Positions 54,036 through 64,000 of a stretch of DNA of 64,000 nt are shown here, one piece after another (within the stretch, counting starts at the first letter, position 1; each line of letters opens with the position of its first letter). The notes beneath the pieces were generated by a model. That model saw only the letters and a list, made by a program, of their open reading frames with translations. It was not told the origin of the DNA and did no database searches. Source of the stretch: Chloromonas sp. AAM2 (Eukaryota; Chlorophyta; Chlorophyceae; Chlamydomonadales; Chlamydomonadaceae); NCBI GenBank assembly GCA_004335635.1, contig QAXH01006238.1, positions 63,965 through 127,964 of the forward strand, given 5' to 3'. Both the position numbers and the translations under genes were made by a program.

Positions 54036-55742
54036 CCAGCAGTCCAGTACGAGAGGAAGTCAGGCTGAGTAGCAATCTGGAAGCGAGTGCCATGCTGAGC
54101 GCACCCGCATAGCTGGCCAAGTGAAACACAATTCCACGCCAAACATCGCAGTTGCTACCAGCCACTGAGACAGCACCGTGCACCAACCTTTCCCAGCCCT
54201 ACCCAGCCCTGCCCAGCCCTGTACATCCCTGACCTCAATCCCTCACCATCAGTTTTGGCTGGTACTGTCTGCTGTTGCCATCTCCAGAAGGCACAGCACT
54301 GCTCGCAGCAGCGCTTGCCTTCACTTGAAGTCGTCTATTTACATGATGTCTATGCTGAAGCAGGGGGGCTGGGATGTGCACTGTTAAGCGGCCAGCATGC
54401 CAATGGTCGTGAGCCAGCATGTGCTGGGGATGGACTGGTAGAAACGTGGTGGTTGCGTGAAGCCTGCCATTGTTGAGACTGTGGCAGCCTCTCATATCCG
54501 TCAGATGCCTCCTGTCCTGCTGCTTGCTACTAAGCTGGGCCCAGGGGCCTGATGAGTGCATCCATGGTGAAGAAGCCATGGCTGGGTGTTCCTGCTGAAA
54601 GGTAGCACCTGCCCGACGGCTCAAATTACGTTACCACACCCTGGGGTTACATAGTGCGAGCGATGGCAAGGAGCCACTCGTCAAGACTTTGCTGGTAATC
54701 ATCGTGCTCGGCTCTCACGCCCATGGCAGGCGATTCGCTTTTCCTGACATTTGCACGTGAAACAACAACCAACCAACGCTTGAAAACGTCTTCATGCAAA
54801 CAACCCGGCATAAGACCGAATTCCACGCCCGACGGCGATGAGACACCAGCTGTGTCGATCAGCATCCCGTATATGAAGAGCGCAAAACGTGGCAGCGTAA
54901 CTACAGCAAAAAATTCCCGCAATTTCGTGTGAGATGTGCTTGTGTGCATATGCCTGGGACGTTGCACATGACTGGGTTGATGGAAATGCTCAAGTAGGCA
55001 CCCTGCACGAGTTTTAAATACTCAGTAGAAGTTTTGAGTACTCGTTGCTGTTCGATTCTGTTGAAGGCTGGGAGCATGCGGCAGCATGGGATTGACTGTG
55101 TTTGGGAGCGGGATATTCTGCACCATTAAACACCTTTCGACTGGCAAACATCTTTTTGTTTCTGGGTGTAAGACCGCCGGGGTAACAGATATATTTTTGC
55201 CTAACAGATTTGCCTCCAGATTTTGTTGTGATACCAGCTATGATGGATGCTAAGCACTAAGCCACGAGACAAGTACTAAGCCACAAGCTAGAACTTCGTC
55301 TTCGTACTGGCTGCATGACGCTTACTTGCACAGTGGTCCAAAACTATCCCTGGGCTGTCCTTGGGCTGTCCCTGGACCGCTTCAAACACGTGCCGTAACT
55401 TGCCATGGCTGGCGCCCAGGGGTCACAATGGCTATAAAACTATCTCTACGTCAGGTTCTGTCGATGTGTTTCTATGGGTAGATGCTCTGACATAAGTCTA
55501 AGTGGCGTGTTCTTAGCAAACAAAACTACGCTTCCAGCGCAACACTGGAGATTTGGAATCTGTGCATCACGCGCAACAGTACATACTGCAGTTCGGACAT
55601 TGGGTGGAAATTTAGGTACAGAAACGCCGCACCCCCAAAACATGTACAATTGTAACAGTCATTTTGCAACATACTGTTGGCTCAAATCTATCTCTAGGTT
55701 CTACGTCTCTGCAGGTAGCAACTCTAAATCTGCAAACACTAG
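54036..55742. other. Spacer between POLQ 3' end and CLT
   Basis: The CLT promoter, 5' UTR and transit-peptide exon should lie here but could not be assigned. A minus-strand open frame at 54967-54650 is described separately. Nothing else was recognised. Confidence 0.5.
54650..54967 (-). CDS. Hypothetical 106-residue open frame
   Basis: The frame has balanced composition and regular charged and hydrophobic spacing (GCLHEDVFKRWLVVVSRANV; EHDDYQQSLDEWLLAIAR), so it could be a genuine exon or small gene. No family was recognised and no convincing donor or acceptor borders it. It lies upstream of, and on the same strand as, the CLT gene, but does not look like a transit peptide. Confidence 0.25.
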
Positions 55743-58700
55743 TCAAGGATCACAGTCCTGGACAGTCTGGATGTGCACACACTGGCCAGGGTCGCACGTG
55801 TCGCCCCACGACAGTCTCACACACAAGGGGTGCCTCAGCGACAGCTGCCGCTGCAGTCCCCCAGTCAACGCCTGGTGCACACGTGCCACCACCTGCATTT
55901 CCGGTGCACCCAATTTCCCCGAGCATGCCGCGCCGTGCATGGCTGGTGCAAGCCAGCTTGATGCCTCCTGGGCAGGCTGATGTCCTGCAGTGCATTGGTC
56001 ACCGTCTAACACCAGTTCGGCCATTTCGCGAGGTGCTTCCCACGAGTAGAGTTGCTGGGTGTGACCAGCGGTACATCGGCCACTAGTGGGCGCCTGGGGA
56101 AGGTCACCAGCCGCAGACCCCTTTGATTGCCTTGCCTTAGGAAGCAGCAGCAGCAGCCGGCCGCAGGGCAGTGACGGCCCAAGCAGGACCTGTGGTGCCT
56201 CCCCTGGCCTCAGCCCCGCTGCAAACGCCAGGCCGGCGGCGCAGCGAGTGACCTCGGCCGCCGACCACGCGAGGGTTTCCCGCACAAGGGTGCGTTGGAC
56301 TGCGGCCCGCACGCCGGCGTGCAGCTCCTGACGCGGGTCGCGTTGACGGGAGAGCATCTCCGCCACGCCCGACATGCGCACCTGCCGCCCAGCCAGCGTC
56401 CGGATGCACCTGCACGCCACGGCAAGCACAGTGCCAGCTGTTAGAACCCGCAAGTGCGCTTTCCAGCCTAGTGATCGTAATTCATAGATGCAGAACAAAT
56501 GGCACCCACTGCAGTGTGCACAGTTTCAACACAAACTGCTGCTCACTGGCATTGTGGAAAAGTGTGCTCTTGCTACACACTCTGGTGCATTCCACGTGCC
56601 CGACGGACCACCACCCATCACACTGCAAGTTGCGAGAAAACGACCTGGGCATAAGAGAAAAGAAAGCAAATGATTGAGGTGGCATGATTGATCATGACAA
56701 CAGCCTCGCCCATGATTCTCACCCTGCGGTGGTCCGGGCCAGCTTGAGCAGCTCAGTCTGCCAAGCCATCAGCCCAGGCATGCAGCCCAGGAAACTGACC
56801 AGCAACTCCTTTGCAACCGACTTGGATACCTGCACATTTCCTAGCACGGCAGGCTGCACCCTGCAGCTTGATTGGCGTCCGTTGTCAAACTGCTGCTGCA
56901 AGCGCAGCAGCAGCTGCTGTGGCTTATCCCCCATCAGGAAACTAACTAGCAGCTGGCCTGCCGCCCAGCGAATGCGGTTTTCCTCAGGCACGTGACTGCA
57001 GCAGCTGAGTAACACCCGCAGCTTCATGGACGTGACACTAGTAACGTGTACGTGCTCTGCTGCTGTGCCTATCTGGCTGTGTGCCTCCTGTTGCATGCTG
57101 TTACTATGGCCGATTTCGCCCTGGTTAGCAGCAGTGGTAGAGACGAAAGCGGCCCATGCAGTAGCTAATGCTGCCAACGGGTCAGGCTGCGTCACAGCAT
57201 GTGATAACACTGGCTCCACACAGAGTGTAGCCAGTACTGTGAGCGCTACATGCTGCATGTGAACGTGCAGCATGCCCCAGCGAGCCGGGCAGCTAGGCAC
57301 AGCCCATGCGGAGGGGGATGAGAGGCTTGCCTGCACCGGGAACAGCGTGCTGAAGCGCCCGTTTGCCACTGCTGCTTCCTCGGCTCCTATCCAGCTCGTG
57401 TGTTGATGCAGCCAGACTCGATCACAAGGCACCGCTTGGATAACCATGGGACAGTTGGGGCTGCATGACTGACAGCCTATCAGGGCAATAGCGGGACGTG
57501 ATGACTCAGCCGGGTCTCTCCATGCCTGAAACGATGCTGGAGTGCCAGTGTTGTTGCATGGTACAGCGGTTGAAGCGGTGGTAGGCAGGACAGCCAGAAG
57601 CACACCACATGCCAGATGTGCATCCTGCTCTGTAGATGCAATCTCAGCACCATGCGACGGCTGGGTGGTGTGTTGGGAGATGGTAGTGTGTGTGCAATTG
57701 TGAAGCAAACCTGTCGTCTGCAGCTGCTCCGCTGTTGGCATGATGGCTTCACCAGCATCATAAAGCACAACCTGGCCAGCAAGGCTACGCAACCAGCCTT
57801 GTAACCGATCATACGTTTCTGAAACCGTCCTTGCCTGCTGCTGCTGCTGCTGCTGGTATGAGCCGTCTTGCTGGAGCTGCTGAAGCTGCTGGTCTATCTG
57901 TTGCTGCAAGCTCATGATGTCATCGGTGAGATCTGTCATGTCGGTCGCACTGCACTGCATACCAGCATGCAGCATGGAAGCAGCGGCTGGAGGTGCAGAG
58001 AGAAAGCCATGTGTGCCCTCTAGCCTAGGCATGAGCTCATGTCTGGCATGGCTGTCACCGCTCTGGCTGCTCCAAGCTGCGTGACATGACTGCCAGTGCA
58101 TCAGTTGACTGACCTGAGTCAGCAGCCACGTGGCACTGTGCCGGGCGTTGTTAAAAGTCAAATTGCCTGAGGGTGGTTGCTGCATCACATACATCACTTC
58201 AGGCACAGGTGCACGCGGTAGGCCGCCTTGCTTAGCCTGGCACCCAATGGCTGACATGTCCACATCCGCCGCCAGGAAGGTTTCTAAGAAGCCAGGCGCT
58301 TCTGCCTGTTCAGATGAAGGGCACCCTGCAGCTTTTGACACTGCACTGGTTTGTAGCGCCTGTATCTGCTCTCTCAATCGGTCAGCTTGTTGTGTTGGTG
58401 CCAGCCGCATGTATGCCATGACCTGTTGTGGCAAGCCTGAGCGTTGCAGCCGAGGCGCATTGGGAGGGATAAGGTAGTCAAGGGCCCGAATGAGCTCACA
58501 GATACGTTGCTCGACCTGAGCCATTGCATGGCTCAGAGCACCTGTAGCCGGCACCACACATGCCATCTGCATGGACTCGCTTGTTGTAGTTGTGTCAACA
58601 CACGGTGTACTGCATGCTGTCGAATGCCGGTCGCCAGCATGTGCAGAAGCCGAGCTTGTCTGATGCAGCCATGCAGCTCTAGCCAGTGCCCTTCCAACCA

Positions 58701-61700
58701 GCAATGGCAGCTCGACTGCACGATAGTGGCCCAGCAGTGTTGCCGATGCCATGGCTTCCAGCGCAGCTGCACAGCTGTATGTACGTAGGCATGTGTCTAT
58801 GGCCCCATGCACAGCCATGCCACATGCATTAGGCGGTATGTGGAGCTTGTAATTAGGCAGCAATCGAGCACTTAGCTCCTGAGCTGTCCCACACTGGCCG
58901 CTGCCTGGGCTCAGCAGCCATTGCAAGAGTTGCGGATCAACGAATGCAGTAGCATTGCCTGCTGCATCATGCTCTGCTGCTGGCTGGGGTTGTGAGGCTG
59001 GTGGTGTGGCAGGGTGAACGCTGGCCCAGGTGTGTATGGGCACGCCTAGGGCTGCTAAGGTGGTAAGGTGGTGCAGTGAATTGAAGCAGCACTTGGTGAT
59101 GAGGGGGTTGGTGAGGGCGGCGGAGAGGGCAGGCCACAGGGGGTGCCTGCGAGCACACGCCGGGAGGCGGGATACTCGGAGCGGGGCAAGGGGGGGCGAG
59201 TTCTAAAGACATCGACCAGCGAAAGGAGTGATTACCACTAGTTATAATCATGCTGATACGTGCAGATTCAATTTAAGGCAGACAGGGTAAGCAGAAGGTG
59301 TGTGTGCGGTTTGGCTGCCTAGTTATGCGCTTCATGCCTGTGGAGCACATTGGGTGTTTAAAAACCGAACGAAGGTTGCTTTTCGTTTCAAGAGGGACGA
59401 CACCTCCAACCAAGAGGACAGCAAATGCTCAATGCTGTAGACAGCAGGAGCTGCTCCTTCCTTCCAGCCGTCCTCACCTGAGCAGCGGCGCGAAGTGATT
59501 GCAATCCTCGCCCTTAGGTGTAGCCCCTGCCGCCCTTGCAGCGCTGCAGCCCTTGGCATCAGCCACAAGCTTGCCCACAGCAGGCTTACTCGCACTTCCC
59601 GTGCACTGCAACCAAATCACGTCCCTGTCGCTCCACACCACCACCATGCCCAATAGCACACGGGGCGCATCTTTGGTACAATCCATTCCCGGCTTTCCTT
59701 CCTGAGTGCTCACGGCTGCAGACCCGCTCACAGCTGGGAGCGCATGTGCCGCTGCCGGTTCCTGTTTATCTGGTGAAGTTTCAGGAGCCCATAAAAGAGT
59801 GAATGCGAGACGTAGGGTGCTGTTGCACTGCTCCGCGGCACAACGAATGGTATCCTCTGACGCGTCGTCGGTGAGGACTTGCAACCGCGCCCAGCCCTGC
59901 ACCTGCCGCCGCAGCTGGTTTGCCTGTGCCTGTTTGAGCGCCTGATGAACAGCTTGTAAGCTAGGCTGTGCTGCAGCGGTACTGTCTATGTCCCCTGTCC
60001 CGCCAGTCCCCTGTGCACCTTCCTGTGCCGATCCACTGACTTGTTCCAGCACACTGATTGCGGTGTGCAGCACCTGAACACGCACGACGAGGCAACATAT
60101 CATGTCGCTAGCCTCAACTGACCTACATCTTGTGAATCTGCAGCCACTCTCGACAAACCGTCGGGCTTTTTTTGCACTTAGGTTGGCAGTGAAGTGGAAT
60201 TTCTTGCTTGTTCACAGCGGTTTCTGAAAAGTTGCCTACGTCACCAATGTTGTGCTGTGCAGCAGGCCTGTTTGTCTGATCAGTCAATGTGCCTCAGTTC
60301 GCCTGTCCCACCAGTTGCTTGGCCTCCAGTATGAGAGCTGCCGCCATTCTGTTGGCCAGTGCGAGGCGCGGCAGAGCAGAGTCCTGGAACAAATCAGCAC
60401 TGCCCCTGCAAGTAAACACACCGAATAAGTTACGTTGTTCCAGAACAAGTCACAGGCACACACAGGGTCTCTTGTAGGCAGGCAGGCCACAAACAATCAC
60501 CGTAGTTCAGTAACTAAAGCAATGTGCAGAGAACAATTAAATCAATTAACCTCAGCTACATGTGAGCCGTGCCCTGGTTGTATGTGCCTAGCTGCGGTAC
60601 CGTGGGCTAGACCTTGATCAGCCATGTAGTGATGATGATTGATGATGATACGCGCAGCATGCACTACCCCAGCTGTGAAAACCATGTAACACAACCCTGC
60701 ACACACGTACGCTTCGCACCCCATGCCGCTCACTTTGCCGCTGGCTTGCTGCTCCCCTGTGCCCGCATGCCCCGGGGCAGTGCCGCCAGCATGGCCTGCT
60801 GCACCAGGCTGTCGGGGGCGGCCGCCAGGTCACAGGGCTCGTGAATGCCGCGAGCGTACAGCGCTCCAGCGTAGCCAGGTGACTTTCTTAGAGTGGGCAA
60901 CTGGAGGGCAACACACATGAAACACATGAGCCGTACTTGCTAAAAGCTACCAATGATATGACATTTCATTACTCTACCTCAGAGGGCTTGAAGGAAATAG
61001 AACGTTGACAATGGAGGCATGCTCATAAGGCATGCTCATAAGGAATGCCGAGCTAGTGAGCGCGTGATTGCACACATGCCCCACTTCATGCCCGTTGCAT
61101 TGTTAAATATCACAAGCCGAGTCAGCCCCAGGGGCAGTTCTAATAACGCAAGCTGTCTATCTCGACGCTAAGTACCTGCAGCAGCCTGAACAGCTCAGGC
61201 CTTGCCCCGACGCTGGCCTGCGCCGCCAGCGCCCCGCACCACACCTCCAGCTGCCACCACTGGGCGCAGGCGCACAGCTGGCCGGCCATGCCCGCAGTCT
61301 GGCTCAGCTGCTTCTGGAGAGACTGAAGCGTGCCCTTGGTCAGACCTGGTGGGGCAGGCACAGGGGCAATGTTTGTCAGGCAATGTAAGCTGGCCCGCCG
61401 CTGAACAGGCGTTTTGGAAACTGAGACTGGAACTGGAACTGGAAGTGGAACTGGGACTGGGACTGGGAATGGCACTGGCACTGGGACTGGGATTGGGACT
61501 GGAACTGGGGGGCCACACTATCAACAGGTGTGCTGGCAAGCCCGGCGCGAGCTACCCACTAGTTGCATTGAGCAACTGTAATACAATAGCTGGACAGCCT
61601 TGACAGCGATCATGGTTGAGAACTGACAGCTGCAAGCATCCAAGGGAGAAATTGCTGTAGTTTGTAGGCTACACCAAAACTGTCCAGATGAGGTCAATTG

Positions 61701-63671
61701 GTTGCAGTGTCTCCGTTGTACATCCAACTGCTTTTCATATGGTGTTTGCAAGACGTGCTCTTCACAGTGTGTATGACCCCTTACCCTTCTTGAGCATAGG
61801 TCCCCACATTTCCACGAGCTCTCCATAGTCCCCCTCGCACACTAAGCGTGAGAGGCACAAACCAGCGGCCACACGTGCATGCCTGCTGGCCGTTTCTGCG
61901 GGGGGCGCCTGGCGCCTGAAGTGGATACGCTCCGCCTCGTCAGCAGTAACACCCATCAGCTGAGCCACCTGATCATCCATAGGCAAAGAAACGGCCATGG
62001 GTCGTCAGGCAAAGGATGCCACTGAGCTTGCTGGTGCAGCGATGATCTGAACACAGTTGTGCTGGCTGTGCTTTCTTCGCCAGTAGCACCAGAAAATCAT
62101 GGTAAAACTCAAACATGAAACACATCAGGCACCTGTGTTAATGCCGCTAGACCCAATCAGTACCCCTGGTCATCTAGCCCAGAGACCCAGAGTGTATGGC
62201 CAGCCAGCTAATCCTACGCTAAGGCTAGAGCACCATCGTCCCAAGCCTATTGCCAGTGAATGTGAAGGCCGCTAAGTCAATCAGTACTGGCCAGCAAGCT
62301 AATCCTAACGTGCTGTGCTCACCTTTCTCTCTGCGTCCGTCAGCCCCCTGAGCAGCTTGGCCCAGTCCATCCACTCGCACACGGCAAACACCTCGGGCTC
62401 TGTTGTCATGACCACACATATGCCGTGCAGCGGGCCGGTCTCCAGCACCAGTCCCGCGCTCTGTGTGTCGTGCAACCTGGGCACATCACCATGCACATCA
62501 CCATGCACATCCTTAGCATGACAAGGTACACCCTGGCATACCGTGGTGCAAGACACTGTGCATGTGTCGGGGTGCTGCGAGCGGCGACAACAGCATGCTC
62601 AACGAGCATCTGCATACTGTCATCATGGCGGATGTGATTTGGATACTGTCATCATAACGGATATGATCTGGATACTGTGATCATAACGGATGTGATCTGG
62701 ATACTGTGATCATAACGGATGTGATCTGGATACTGTGAACGCAAACACCACCATAGACAGCTCTTGTTGAGCATTTGAGGGGGCTATCAAGGTTGGCTGA
62801 CACTTGATTCTGAACGCTGGAGCACTGACCCCTGGATACTCTGACTTGCAACAGCATCACGCTGGACAGCTCAGGGGGCCACCAGGGTTGGACCATAATA
62901 GAGTTTGTTCGTTACTGTAGCACTAATGATGCATGTTGCTAGGTATTCTGCACAATTGCGGGTATATCAAGTGCTACCACGTTTCCCACCGTCTGTACAG
63001 AGGCAGCCCCAGGTGCAGCGGCAGACTGCTGCTGAACACTGCCAAGCCCTGCGCCGTGGGCTCGCTGCGCTTTGGCAGAAGCACGCTAAGGCTCGCGAAG
63101 CCGCCAGGGCAGTCCCGCCCGCCTCTAAGCACCGCGGGCATGCGCACCCCCTCTCCCTGCCAGCTGGCTGCAGGGTACACACAGCATACAGCACACATTC
63201 ACTTGAACACGACTGAGTACACTAAAACTATGTGATGAGTACACTTGTGTAGCGCAAAATTGACCAGGGATTGGATCATCAGAGCGCACACAGCAAGCAC
63301 ATCGTGCCGAAATCGTGCTGAGTGACGATTAAAACCACATATCGGATGGCGGCAAAGGTCTCCAAGGACCAAATTGAAACACGACCTGGCCAGGAGCATC
63401 AACAACCAGCTGTTCTCTTTCCTGCCCTAGTACACACACCATGGGGCCCACGGCTGCCTTGCCCGCTTACATCTGGTAACTTTAAACGCAAACCTAATCC
63501 TAAACCCAACCCAACCCAACCCGCTTACCTGCATCCGCTTGTGTGAGCGAGACCTCTGCTGTCTGTGGCCTGAGTATGCGAATGAGGCCCGCGGCCTGCA
63601 GGTTGGCCAGGGCAGTGAACAGGGCCTGGCGCAACCTTGGCCAAGGCTCCTGCTGGTAGACTAGCGTGCTC
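55743..63671 (-). CDS. POLQ: DNA polymerase theta (POLQ/TEBICHI) C-terminal part, polymerase degenerate
   Basis: POLQ joins a Hel308-type helicase to an A-family polymerase and drives end joining at DNA breaks in the nucleus. Exons in coding order: 63671-63529, 63167-62990, 62476-62323, 61968-61785, 61345-61176, 60900-60734, 60405-60312, 60073-59478, 59146-56723, 56409-55743. Phases match throughout (about 1,592 residues). The helicase motor proper is outside the window. Visible here: helicase C-terminal helices (residues 1-276; GLTKGTLQSLQKQL), helix-hairpin-helix (LRKSPGYAGALYARGI; AAALILEAKQL), a short linker, inactive exonuclease-like fold (LLGMVVVWSDRDVIWL; TKCCFNSLHHLTTLA; DPQLLQWLLSPG), thumb start (VELPLLVGRALA), fingers/palm remnants (SFLGCMPGLMAWQTELL; GCIRTLAGRQVRMS) and the end (VHQALTGGLQRQL; RLSWGD). 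Motif A (57000-57050) and motif C (about 56138) lack the expected acidic residues. Exon nine is 2,424 bases, far longer than any other here. Confidence 0.83.
60591..60650 (+). repeat. Dispersed repeat family C, copy 3
   Basis: GCTGCGGTACCGTGGGCTAG, ACCTTGATCAGCCATGTAGT then GATGATGATT. It lies in a POLQ intron. Confidence 0.65.
61425..61512 (-). repeat. (CCAGTC)n-type six-base satellite in a POLQ intron
   Basis: On the coding strand this reads as CCAGTTCCAGTCCCAATCCC and variants for about 90 bases, starting about 80 bases upstream of the exon at 61345. It is pyrimidine-rich and repeats CAG, so it forms many acceptor-like sites. Confidence 0.85.
62614..62742. repeat. 29-bp minisatellite, about 4 copies
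   Basis: GGATACTGTGATCATAACGG then ATGTGATCT repeats about four times in the POLQ intron 62477-62989. No splice site is included. A shorter 12-base repeat (GCACATCACCAT) lies at 62488-62514, beside the acceptor of the exon at 62476. Confidence 0.9.
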
Positions 63672-63774
63672 CTGGGCAGGACAAGGGACATAAACCGAGT
63701 CTAAAGAATGGCAGTCAGCAGGGCAAAGGGGCATCATGTCCTCATCATCAAAGGAGTTTTAAGGTGGTGCAGGG

Positions 63775-64000
63775 GTTAGTGACTTGCAACGACGAGGTGC
63801 ACCGACTAGGTGTCACGACAAGATGCGCCACATAGGTGCGCCGACGAGCTGCACCGACGAGGCACTGACGAGGTGCAACGACGAGGCACAACTACGAGGT
63901 GCACCAACGAGGTGCTGACGGGTTGCCGACAAGGTGAAACGACGAGGCACTACAACGAGGTGCAACGACGAGGCGCGCCGACGAGGTGCAACGACGAGGT
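63775..64000. repeat. GACGAGGTGCA-type degenerate satellite at the window edge
   Basis: Units of about 11-16 bases (ACGAGGTGCAACG, ACGAGGCAC) repeat irregularly up to the end of the window, inside or beside the POLQ gene. A (CCCAA)n tract at 63508-63521 lies near the donor at 63528. Confidence 0.85.

Overview
The window is nuclear DNA of a eukaryote, most likely a flagellated green alga. Genes are split into many short exons (about 30 to 250 bases) joined by GT-AG introns, and introns and spacers are full of CA, GATAAT and ATCC microsatellites, minisatellites and TGCATGCA-rich tracts. Two genes have clearly plant-type relatives (a CRT-like CLT transporter and a CID-type two-RRM protein), while the LRRC9-like gene is typical of ciliated lineages. 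This combination is inference; no organism marker is present.

Layout. Plus strand: an LRRC9-like leucine-rich-repeat gene enters from the left edge and ends at 13900. A complete helicase region of a SEN1/MAA3-type SF1 helicase follows, with 23 exons and an 869-residue frame ending at 31117. A spacer of about 4.3 kb with dispersed repeats follows. Minus strand: a nine-exon CID-like RNA-binding protein (38662 to 35446), a PARP-family ADP-ribosyltransferase (about 46781 to 43294), a CLT transporter (53966 to 48420), and the C-terminal 1,590 residues or so of a DNA polymerase theta (POLQ) gene that continues off the right edge. A small plus-strand gene start with a possible SUMO-interacting motif lies at 39375.

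What stands out. (1) Four minisatellites lie exactly on splice junctions, so that a donor or acceptor is tandemly repeated 4 to 11 times; two arrays keep the reading frame. (2) The POLQ polymerase domain keeps its fold landmarks, but I cannot find the acidic metal-binding residues of motif A or the HDE of motif C, which suggests a pseudo-polymerase behind a helicase. (3) A Harbinger-like MITE with a TAA target duplication sits inside a splice donor and rebuilds it. (4) A SEN1 exon lies between near-identical inverted repeats, one of which contains its own donor. (5) The PARP has Gln where poly-ADP-ribosylating enzymes have the catalytic Glu. SEN1, PARP and POLQ all act in genome maintenance, but nothing in the sequence shows that they work together.

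Exon borders were set by hand from splice consensus, phase and family similarity. Gene starts of SEN1, PARP and CLT, and the 3' end of PARP, are unresolved.
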